Shown here piece after piece: positions 44,316-50,776 of a stretch of 64,000 nucleotides of DNA. Below the pieces are notes generated by a model, which was not told the origin of the DNA, ran no database searches, and was given only the letters and a program-made list of their open reading frames with translations. How positions within the stretch are numbered: position 1 is the first letter of the stretch; every line of letters starts with the position of its first letter. This DNA comes from an uncultured Eubacteriales bacterium (GTDB taxonomy: Bacteria > Bacillota > Clostridia > Christensenellales > Aristaeellaceae). The stretch lies in the NCBI GenBank assembly GCA_902761755.1, contig CACWLP010000008.1, positions 1-64,000 of the forward strand, in the 5' to 3' direction. A program made the translations under genes and the position numbers.

Positions 44316-45580
44316 ACGATCCGCCCCCCTGTCATGGTCATTGCGATGTCTCCCGCGGTTTCCCAGCCCGCAAACGGCGTGGCCCGGCCCAGGGAGAAGA
44401 ATTCCTCCGGCTCGATGATCCCCGTCTTTTCCGGGTCCACGGCGGTAATGTCCGCCCGCCGCCCTTCCGTGATGCCCCCGGGCAGGCCGAAGCGCTTCCG
44501 GGGGTTCACGCTCATGAGCTGGGCCAGTTTTTCCAGCGTCAGGATCTTTTCTTTCCGCACCAGGCGGCTGTACAGCACCCGGAAGGCGCATTCCAGCCCC
44601 ACCACGCCCATGAGGCTGCCCTCCAGCCCCTTGTTTTTTTCATCGAAGGAGTGCGGGGCGTGATCCGTGGCGATCATATCGACGGTGCCGTCCAGGATGC
44701 CCTCGATCAGGGTGTCCCGGTCCGCCTGCTCCCGGATGGGCGGGTTCATCTTGAAGCGCCCTTCCTCCTGCAGATCCGCATCCGTGAGCAGCAGGTAGTG
44801 GGGCGCAGTTTCGCAGCTTACGTCCAGCCCGGCCTTTTTCGCCTCCCGGATGGCCGCCACCGTTTCCTTGGCGGATACGTGGCACACGTGGTAGGGGCAG
44901 CCGGTCTTCGCCGCCAAAGCGAGATCCCGCCGCACCTGGGCTGTTTCGCTTTCGGAGCAGATCCCCGCGTGGCCGTACCGGCGGGCGTAGGGCCCGTCGT
45001 GGATGTAGCCGCCCCGGAGCAGCGATTCGTCCTCGCAGTGGGCCGCGATCAACTTTCCCGTCCGCTTCACCGCCCGCATGGCCAGCTCCATCACTTCCCC
45101 GCTCTGCACCCCCCGCCCGTCGTCGGAAAAGGCGCACACATGGGGGGCCAGGGCGGTGAAATCCGCCAGCTCCCCGCCGCCCTTCTGGCCCACGGTGATG
45201 GCGCCGTAGGGGTACACGGGGATCTTCGCTTCCTTTTTGATCAGGTCCAGTTGCACCTGCAGGTTTTTCATGCAATCCGGCGCGGGCTTCACATTGGGCA
45301 TGGCGCACACCGCGCCGTACCCGCCCCGGGCGGCGGCCAGGGTGCCGCTTTCGATGGTTTCCTTATAAGAAAAGCCCGGCTCCCGAAGATGTACGTGCAC
45401 ATCCGCGAAACCGGGCAACAAATAACAATTCGTGAAATCCAAAATACGGTCCCCGGGGCGGGGCGTCATCTGAGGGGACACGGCCTCCACCAAACCCTTT
45501 CGGACCGCCACGTCGGCCAAAACAAAAGCGCCGTCCCGGTACACCTGCCCGCCTTTGAGCAAGACCCGCACGCGCTTCAC
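44291..45580 (-). CDS. pyrC: Dihydroorotase
   Basis: PyrC closes carbamoyl aspartate to dihydroorotate. The 429-residue length fits the long, class I bacterial type. Zinc ligands appear in GFADVHVHLREPGFSYKETI, and the third-domain motifs in KLIAAHCEDESL, CHVSAKETVAAI and MIATDHAPHSFDEKNK. The start is a GTG at 45580 behind GGGAAGGGG. It is the first gene of the pyr row, with a consensus promoter 25 bases upstream. I see no PyrR-binding terminator/antiterminator leader, because the leader is too short. Confidence 0.96.
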   Translation of the reverse strand: MKRVRVLLKGGQVYRDGAFVLADVAVRKGLVEAVSPQMTPRPGDRILDFTNCYLLPGFADVHVHLREPGFSYKETIESGTLAAARGGYGAVCAMPNVKPAPDCMKNLQVQLDLIKKEAKIPVYPYGAITVGQKGGGELADFTALAPHVCAFSDDGRGVQSGEVMELAMRAVKRTGKLIAAHCEDESLLRGGYIHDGPYARRYGHAGICSESETAQVRRDLALAAKTGCPYHVCHVSAKETVAAIREAKKAGLDVSCETAPHYLLLTDADLQEEGRFKMNPPIREQADRDTLIEGILDGTVDMIATDHAPHSFDEKNKGLEGSLMGVVGLECAFRVLYSRLVRKEKILTLEKLAQLMSVNPRKRFGLPGGITEGRRADITAVDPEKTGIIEPEEFFSLGRATPFAGWETAGDIAMTMTGGRIVWMSQERS

Positions 45581-45585
45581 CCCTT

Positions 45586-45632
45586 CCCGTACGTTTTCAG
45601 TGCATTATACTTGATCGTACGGGTTTTGTCAA
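45586..45632 (-). promoter_or_regulatory. pyr operon promoter with inverted repeat around the -10 box
   Basis: On the minus strand TTGACA (45627-45632) and TATAAT (45604-45609) are 17 bases apart, a full consensus match. An inverted repeat, CCCGTACG (45616-45623) and CGTACGGG (45586-45593), brackets the -10 box. It may be an operator, or form a small hairpin at the transcript start only if initiation is further upstream. No PyrR attenuator is seen. Confidence 0.75.
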
Positions 45633-45677
45633 TCCCCGGGCACCGTTTTTATTCATTTGAAGTAAATTGCTCCAAGG

Positions 45678-45876
45678 AAGTATGAAGGGGCCGCAGCCCC
45701 TTCATCAATAATCCGCAGCGGCGGCGTGTACGCCGCGAGGAGCAGTCAGAATGACTGCTTCCTATATCAATTTGCGGCCGTAAAATGAGCGTATCCGGGC
45801 ATCTCTGCCCGGATACGCCATTTTACAGCAAATTGATGTGACCATCGAAAGACTGCTTTAGCTGGCTTTCGATGGT
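45678..45876 (+). repeat. Stem-loop repeat family 1, copy R4 (variant A)
   Basis: H1 to H5 of copy R3 occur in the same order. H1 is TGAAGGGGC-CGCA-GCCCCTTCA (45683-45704), H2 GCGGCG-GCGTGTA-CGCCGC (45718-45736) and H3 AGCAGTCA-GAA-TGACTGCT (45741-45759). H4 has base ATCAATTTGC/GCAAATTGAT (45766-45837) and a long inner arm with one bulge. H5 is CCATCGAAAG/CTTTCGATGG (45842-45875). H4 differs from R3 at paired bases (CT/AG versus GC/GC), as does H5 (A-T versus T-A). H6 is missing. It fills most of the 300-base gap between pyrC and the MarR gene. Confidence 0.85.
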
Positions 45877-45880
45877 TAGT

Positions 45881-46336
45881 TTACGGCTCCATGTTCCCCA
45901 GCATTTTCCGCAGCAGGGTATAGAGCTGGAACGCCTCGTCGTGGGTCAGGGAAATGCAGCAGCCCACCTGCCCGGGCACGTCCTTCACCCGGCGGCGCAG
46001 ATCCCAGCCCTTCTCCGTCACCGTCACGGTGACCACGCGCTCGTCCTGCTTGCTGCGGCTGCGCTGCAGGACGCCCTCCTCCTCCATTTTCTTGAGCAAG
46101 GGGGTGACGGTGCCGTTATCCAGGTACAGCCGGCGGCACAGATCCCCCACCGTGGCGCTGCCGCTCTCCCACAAGGCCAGCAGCACGATGTACTGGGTGT
46201 AGGTGATGCCCAGGGGCCTGAGCAGCGGATTGTAATGGTTCACCACCATCCGGGCCGCGGCGTACAAGGGAAAGCACAGCTGGCCGTCCAGCAGCAGCTG
46301 CGGCATATCTGTCAAAGGATGATCCTGTTCGCTCAT
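45881..46336 (-). CDS. OhrR/MarR-type redox-sensing transcriptional regulator
   Basis: The 151-residue product belongs to the MarR family. The start LLLDGQLCFPLYAAARMVVNHYNPLL has the cysteine (about residue 21) that OhrR repressors use to sense organic peroxides. The conserved LGITYTQYIVLLALWE block and the winged helix LCRRLYLDNGTVTPLLKKMEEEGVLQRSRSKQDERVV follow. A second Cys pair (GCCISLTHDE) near the C-terminus may form the disulfide partner as in two-Cys OhrR. It lies behind trxA on the same strand, so it probably controls the thioredoxin operon and itself. Confidence 0.88.
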   Translation of the reverse strand: MSEQDHPLTDMPQLLLDGQLCFPLYAAARMVVNHYNPLLRPLGITYTQYIVLLALWESGSATVGDLCRRLYLDNGTVTPLLKKMEEEGVLQRSRSKQDERVVTVTVTEKGWDLRRRVKDVPGQVGCCISLTHDEAFQLYTLLRKMLGNMEP

Positions 46337-46401
46337 TCCCGCGTCCTCCTTAATGTGAAAGCAGGCGGCCGGACCGCTCCGGCCGCCCGCACCCCGTGTG
46401 C

Positions 46402-46716
46402 TTACAGCTTGCTTTCGATCCAGGCGATGAGCTGCGCTTCGGGGCGGAAGCCCACGGACTGATCCACAAACTGGCCGTTTTTCAGCAGCACCAGGCAGGG
46501 AATGGAGCTGACCCGGTACGCGCCGGCCAGAGCGGGCGCTTCGTCCACGTCCACATTGTAAACGTCCACCCGGCCCGCCAGCTTTTCGCTGATGCTCTCC
46601 ACGATGGGAGCCAGCATCCGGCAGGGGCCGCACCAGACGGCGGAAAAATCCACCAGCGCCGCGGCGCTCTTCTTCGCTTCCTGTTCAAACTGTTCCGCAT
46701 TGATCTTCTTTACCAT
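46402..46716 (-). CDS. trxA: Thioredoxin
   Basis: The 104-residue protein has the redox motif SAVWCGPCRMLAPIVES (WCGPC at about residues 28-32), the cis-proline RVSSIPCLVLLKNGQ, and the final helix LIAWIESKL. It reduces disulfides with electrons from a thioredoxin reductase. It follows the reductase-like gene by 15 bases. A second, separate trxB gene is at 59489. Confidence 0.95.
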   Translation of the reverse strand: MVKKINAEQFEQEAKKSAAALVDFSAVWCGPCRMLAPIVESISEKLAGRVDVYNVDVDEAPALAGAYRVSSIPCLVLLKNGQFVDQSVGFRPEAQLIAWIESKL

Positions 46717-46731
46717 GGTTCTCTCTCCTTT

Positions 46732-47601
46732 TTATGCGTTGTTCCGTTTCATTTCGTCCAGGTACTTTACGGCGCTCAGGGCGGCCACGTTGCCCTCCCC
46801 GGCGGCCTTGATGTACTGGTAGGGTGCGCCCGTCACGTCCCCGCAGGCGAACACCCCGGGAATGGAGGCGCGCATGCTCCGGTCCACCTTCACGTGGCCG
46901 GCCTCCGTTTCCAGCCCCGGCACCAGCCGGCTCGGCGCGATGGCCTCCCGCAGCACGAACACCCCGTCCGCGGGGTATTCCCTCTCCGCGGTGCGGACGA
47001 CGCGCCCGCCCTCCGTTTCCCCGATTTCCAGCACCTTTTCCCGGATCACGATGACGCTGCCTGGCAGGTGGGTTTCCTGGGGATAAACGGGGAAATACAG
47101 AACGCGGCCGCACACCTCGGAAAGGAACGCCGCCTCGCTTTCCTCCCGGGGGCTGTAGCCGATCACCGCCGCGGTTTTGCCCCGGTAAAGCGGCGCGTCG
47201 CAGGTGGCGCAGTAGCTGACCCCCCGGCCCAGCAGCTCCTCTTCCCCGGGCAGCGGCTTTGCCTGCGTCACGCCCGTGGCCAGGATCACCGCCGCGGCTT
47301 CCAGCATTTCCTCCCCGGACTGCAGGACGAAGTAATCCCCCATGGCGTACACGGCGCTGATCCGCTTTTCCGTGATTTGGATGCCCATTTCATCCAGATG
47401 CCGCCCAAAGGCCGCCGCCAGATCGGGCCCCTTCACGGCGGGAAAGCCCAGATAATTCCGGATCTCCCGGGCTTTTTCCAGCTTTTCGCTCAGGTCCCGG
47501 CTGCCCAGCAGCAGCACCCGTTTGTTCCGGATCGTCGCCGTGACGGCGGCGGACAGCCCCGCCGGCCCCGTGCCGATGATCGCGATGTCGTAGCGTTCCA
47601 T
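46732..47601 (-). CDS. Thioredoxin reductase-like flavoprotein
   Basis: The 289-residue FAD protein has IIGTGPAGLSAAVTATIRNKRVLLLG (FAD-binding), the redox pair in VSYCATCDAPLYRGK, and FACGDVTGAPYQYIKAAGEGNVAAL (second FAD motif). The NADPH loop is AAVIGYSPREESEAAFLSEV, where classic TrxB has GGGNSA, so its electron donor may differ; ferredoxin-dependent or low-activity forms are known. It makes a short operon with trxA and the OhrR-type regulator. The better canonical trxB lies at 59489-60406. Confidence 0.85.
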   Translation of the reverse strand: MERYDIAIIGTGPAGLSAAVTATIRNKRVLLLGSRDLSEKLEKAREIRNYLGFPAVKGPDLAAAFGRHLDEMGIQITEKRISAVYAMGDYFVLQSGEEMLEAAAVILATGVTQAKPLPGEEELLGRGVSYCATCDAPLYRGKTAAVIGYSPREESEAAFLSEVCGRVLYFPVYPQETHLPGSVIVIREKVLEIGETEGGRVVRTAEREYPADGVFVLREAIAPSRLVPGLETEAGHVKVDRSMRASIPGVFACGDVTGAPYQYIKAAGEGNVAALSAVKYLDEMKRNNA

Positions 47602-47658
47602 CCCGCTGCCTCCGTGAAAATGCGCTCCGCGTCCGGTAGTTTCATTGTTTCAAATATA

Positions 47659-47686
47659 ATATTATCACATATTTGTGATCTGTCAA
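47659..47686 (-). promoter_or_regulatory. Redox operon promoter with internal palindrome
   Basis: On the minus strand TTGACA (47681-47686) and TAATAT (47659-47664) are 16 bases apart. Between them lies ATCACAAATATGTGAT (47664-47679), a palindrome with 6-base arms. This is the expected spot for an OhrR/MarR operator that blocks polymerase. The gene start is about 58 bases downstream. Confidence 0.7.
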
Positions 47687-47750
47687 CCCCTTTTTCATTT
47701 TTTCTCCCATTAGTGTATCCCGCCGGCCCGGAGGACATACGGGCTTCCGG

Positions 47751-47779
47751 TTGACATCCCGGCCGATCCCGTTTATAAT
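47751..47779 (+). promoter_or_regulatory. Sigma-A type promoter
   Basis: TTGACA (47751-47756) and TATAAT (47774-47779) with a 17-base spacer form a perfect consensus, 125 bases upstream of the phosphodiester glycosidase gene. Confidence 0.85.
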
Positions 47780-47904
47780 TTCAGGGGGTTTATGAAGAAA
47801 AAGCGGGAAACGGAAAAAAGCGTCTGAACGAGTCGAAGCCCCCCGCCCCTGCGCCGTCGGAAGGATCCGGGCGGAAGCACACGAAAGAAACGGAGTGATC
47901 AGAA

Positions 47905-48813
47905 TTGAAGCGTTTCCTTTGCTTTATGGCATTGGCCCTCCTGCTGGGCTCCTGCCTGATGCCGTCGATGGCGGAGGAAGTGCCCGTGGAAACCGGCGCT
48001 TTCCGCCTTCCCATTGACTTAAGCGGCGGCAAAGCGCCCGCGGAAGACCGCTATCTGAGCGAAACGCTGTATTCGGATCCTTCCATCCGGGTGGAGATCA
48101 CCTCCGGCCGGGTGCAGCTGGAGGAAAACGTGGGCTGCGATTACTGGGTGGCCGACGTGGTCATCGCCGACGCTTCCCAGCTGCGCACCCAGCCCGCCAA
48201 TTCCTTCGACGGCCCCTCCGGCGATATGCCCATGAGCCGGATCGTGGACCGGGTGAAGGCCGTGGTGGCCATGAACGGCGATTATTTCTGCTATTCCGGG
48301 TACGGGCTGATCCTGCGGCAGGGAAAGGTGTACCTGAACCGGCTGCGCCGCGGACGGGACGTGCTGGCCATCGACGAGGACGGGGATTTTCACGGCTTCT
48401 ACAAGCCCGGCTTTGAGGAAGTGCCCCTGGAGGTCGACGGCAAAAAGCTGATCAACGCCTTTTATTTCGGCCCCATCCTGTACGATCACGGCAAGGTCTG
48501 CGAAGATTTCAACTATCCGGACATGGGGCCCCTGAACCGGTCCCAGCGCATCGCGCTGTGCCAGGCGGGGCCGCTGCATTATAAGATCATCGCCTGCGGG
48601 AATACCGATCAGTATTTCCGGGGCATGACGCTGCAGGAGTTCGCAGAATTCGTTTCCACCCAGGAGATCGAATTTGCCTACAACCTGGACGGCGGCAATT
48701 CCTCGGGATTCTTTTTCCACAATCAGAAGGTCAACGCCATTTCCAATACCGAATTCCGCAGCCTGGTGGACATTATCTATTTCGCTTCCGCCTGGGAGGG
48801 TGACGCTCCGTGA
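47905..48813 (+). CDS. Secreted phosphodiester glycosidase (NAGPA domain)
   Basis: The 302-residue product has a signal peptide (KRFLCFMALALLLGSCLMPSMAEE) and a NAGPA/DUF2233 domain. Its motifs are VVAMNGDYFCYSGYGLILRQG, the metal or phosphate site NAFYFGPILYDHG, RIALCQAGPLHYKIIAC and NLDGGNSSGFFFHNQ. NAGPA enzymes remove GlcNAc from phosphodiesters and, in bacteria, may act on wall polymers or envelope sugars. The signal peptide has LLGSC, a possible lipobox. The start appears to be TTG at 47905. It overlaps the next gene by 4 bases, so the two act together. Confidence 0.85.
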   Translation: MKRFLCFMALALLLGSCLMPSMAEEVPVETGAFRLPIDLSGGKAPAEDRYLSETLYSDPSIRVEITSGRVQLEENVGCDYWVADVVIADASQLRTQPANSFDGPSGDMPMSRIVDRVKAVVAMNGDYFCYSGYGLILRQGKVYLNRLRRGRDVLAIDEDGDFHGFYKPGFEEVPLEVDGKKLINAFYFGPILYDHGKVCEDFNYPDMGPLNRSQRIALCQAGPLHYKIIACGNTDQYFRGMTLQEFAEFVSTQEIEFAYNLDGGNSSGFFFHNQKVNAISNTEFRSLVDIIYFASAWEGDAP

Positions 48814-49787
48814 CCGCCGCTTTTCCATGGATCCTGATCTCCGGCGCGGTGCTGGCGGGCGGAGCCTATCTTTTTCGGATGCGCGCCGCGGGGGAAAAAA
48901 TTTCCCTGGCGCTGCTGGGCATCGCCCTGGCCGCGGTGATCGGCATAGACCGGGCGAAGGCGGGCTATTTTCTGCTGATGCTGGACCGCGACGGGCCGGA
49001 GAGGGCCGTCGCCCTGGCGTATGACAAGCTGAGCATCGTCTGCGGCGCGGCGGGCGCCCTGGCGGGGATCGCGCTTTCGGCGCTGCTGGTGCGCCCCCGG
49101 CGCTCCCCGGCGAAGCTGATGGATCTCTTCGCCCCCTGCGGGGCGCTGATGCTGGCCTTCTGCCGGGCTGCGGAGTATTTCTGCGGCACCCTGCTGGGGG
49201 CGGGCAAAACCTACCTGGAGGAGGGCCATTTCCTGGCCCGTTTCCCCCTGGGGATCCAGAACCAGTGGGGCGATTGGTTCGCCGCCGTCTGCACCCTGGA
49301 AACAGCGCTGACATTGGGCGTGGCGGCGTTCTTTTTCCTGCGGAAAAACCGCCGGGGCCCCGGCGCGCTGTGGGAAGAGGCAGCCTTCGCCCTGTGCCTG
49401 AACCAGATCCTTCTGGAATCGCTGCGCGACGTGTGCATGAAATGGGGCTTCGTGCGGGTGGAGCAGCTGCTCTGCGCCGCCGTCGTGATGGGGCTGCTGA
49501 TTTTCCGCTGCATCCGCAGCCGGGGGGTAAGCCCCTTCCGCCGCTGGTATCCGGCGGGGGTGGCCCTGCTGTGCGTCGCGGGGCTCACCGGCATGGAATT
49601 TGCGGTGGACAAGGGGCTGCTGTGGCTCACCCGGCAGCTCACCGGCCTGCCCGCCCGGATGGAAAGCCCCTATCTCCCCGGCAACACCGTGATCACCTAC
49701 GCTCTGATGATCCTGTTCCTGGCGGTCATCGCCTGGATGGAGGGGATCGCCCTGCGGCAGAGCGCCCCCGCCGGCGGCAGGGATTGA
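48810..49787 (+). CDS. Polytopic membrane protein, distant Lgt-like
   Basis: The 325-residue protein has about eight predicted membrane segments. The block DLFAPCGALMLAFCRAAEYFCGTLLG resembles the prolipoprotein diacylglyceryl transferase (Lgt) core, in which an Arg within a Gly-rich stretch is essential. The general order of helices also resembles Lgt, but GRxGNF is not kept. A true transferase role is doubtful. It starts at GTG 48810 inside the end of the NAGPA gene (GTGA overlap). Its stop lies in the -35 region of the cys promoter. The coupling suggests it serves the secreted glycosidase or membrane lipid sugar chemistry. Confidence 0.55.
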   Translation: MTAAFPWILISGAVLAGGAYLFRMRAAGEKISLALLGIALAAVIGIDRAKAGYFLLMLDRDGPERAVALAYDKLSIVCGAAGALAGIALSALLVRPRRSPAKLMDLFAPCGALMLAFCRAAEYFCGTLLGAGKTYLEEGHFLARFPLGIQNQWGDWFAAVCTLETALTLGVAAFFFLRKNRRGPGALWEEAAFALCLNQILLESLRDVCMKWGFVRVEQLLCAAVVMGLLIFRCIRSRGVSPFRRWYPAGVALLCVAGLTGMEFAVDKGLLWLTRQLTGLPARMESPYLPGNTVITYALMILFLAVIAWMEGIALRQSAPAGGRD

Positions 49788-49812
49788 CAATCCGCTTTTT
49801 TTCGCATATAAT
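49784..49812 (+). promoter_or_regulatory. Promoter of the cysE-cysS operon
   Basis: TTGACA (49784-49789) and TATAAT (49807-49812) are 17 bases apart. The -35 box overlaps the stop codon of the Lgt-like gene. A leader of about 240 bases precedes cysE. Confidence 0.85.
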
Positions 49813-50039
49813 ACCACTGTGCGAAGAACGGGAAAAACGCCCGGATCCGCCGGCGGAAGAGAGAGCGCGTCATCGGCTGCAAGCGCGCTTCGTCCGGCCC
49901 CAGGCAGTGCCCCCGGGAGCAGCGAGGCAGAAACAGAAAGTATGCCCCGCCGTCCGCGCCGCGTTAAGGCGATCATCCAGAAAGCAAGAGTGGATTTTAA
50001 GCGGCATGCCCGTCTCTTCGGAGAGGGGCATGCTTTTTT
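49813..50039 (+). ncRNA. Candidate T-box leader with Cys (UGC) specifier
   Basis: A stem-loop AGCGCG/CGCGCT (49864-49869 with 49884-49889) has TGC in the 3' part of its loop (49878-49880), followed by A, as in T-box specifier loops. Near the end AGAGTGGA (49987-49994) gives TGGA, which pairs with the UCCA acceptor end of tRNA-Cys, whose discriminator base is U. Then comes an intrinsic terminator GCATGCCC/GGGCATGC with a TTCG-capped inner stem and six T (50004-50039). It lies directly in front of cysE and cysS. The core after TGGA (TTTTAAGCGG) departs from the usual ACCGCGG, so certainty is moderate. Confidence 0.6.
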
Positions 50040-50056
50040 GAAAGAGGAGGCTGCCC

Positions 50057-50773
50057 ATGTTCGACACCCTGAAACGGGACATCGACGCCGTCATGGCCCG
50101 CGACCCGGCCGCCCATTCCCGGGCGGAGGTCTTCTTCTGTTATCCCGGCTTCATCGCCGTCCGGCGGCACCGCCGGGCTCACCGGGCGTATCTGAAGGGG
50201 CATTTCCTGCTGGCCCGGTGGATCAATTTCCGCACGTATCAGAAAACCGGCATCGACATCCATCCCGGGGCCACCCTGGGCGAAGGCGTGTTCATCGACC
50301 ACGGCACCGGCGTGGTCATCGGCGAGACCGCCGTGGTGGGCGATTACTGCACCATCTACCAGGGCGCCACCCTGGGCGGCACCGGCAAGGACACCGGCAA
50401 GCGCCATCCCACCCTGGGCCGGGGCGTCACCGTGGGGGCCGGCAGCAAGGTGCTGGGGCCCATCAATATCGGGGACCACGTGAAGATCGGCGCCGGGGCC
50501 ATCGTGCTCAAGGACGTGCCGGACCTGTGTACCGTGGTGGGCAACCCCGGCCGCATCGTCCGGGGCCCCGCCGTCCGCCCGGATATCGACCTGGACCACG
50601 GCGACCTGCCCGATCCCATGCTGGAAAAGGTGGAAGCCATCGAGGGCAAGCTGGAGCAATTGGAGCAGTTCGAGCAGCAGGAAATGGAGGCCGCTCCCCA
50701 CAACTGCGCCGCCTGTCCCGTGGAGGACTGTCCCCGCAGAACCGAGCCTGAAACGCAGAAGGAGGAAAAATAA
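50057..50773 (+). CDS. cysE: Serine O-acetyltransferase with Cys-rich C-terminal tail
   Basis: CysE makes O-acetylserine, the carbon skeleton for cysteine. Residues 1-180 are a normal catalytic unit with the left-handed beta-helix hexapeptide repeats. GIDIHPGATLGEGVFIDHGTGVVIGE holds the catalytic His, and GTGKDTGKRHPTLGRGVTVGAG follows. An unusual tail of about 50 residues contains a Glu/Gln-rich coiled stretch (KLEQLEQFEQQEME) and HNCAACPVEDCPRR, three cysteines that could bind metal or be redox-active. The ATG follows AGAGGAGG, right after the T-box terminator. cysS follows by 3 bases. Confidence 0.95.
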   Translation: MFDTLKRDIDAVMARDPAAHSRAEVFFCYPGFIAVRRHRRAHRAYLKGHFLLARWINFRTYQKTGIDIHPGATLGEGVFIDHGTGVVIGETAVVGDYCTIYQGATLGGTGKDTGKRHPTLGRGVTVGAGSKVLGPINIGDHVKIGAGAIVLKDVPDLCTVVGNPGRIVRGPAVRPDIDLDHGDLPDPMLEKVEAIEGKLEQLEQFEQQEMEAAPHNCAACPVEDCPRRTEPETQKEEK

Positions 50774-50776
50774 ACC

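Noticed and set aside
45581-45630. PyrR-type attenuator upstream of pyrC
   Set aside because: The distance between promoter and start codon is too short, with no terminator or PyrR-binding loop.
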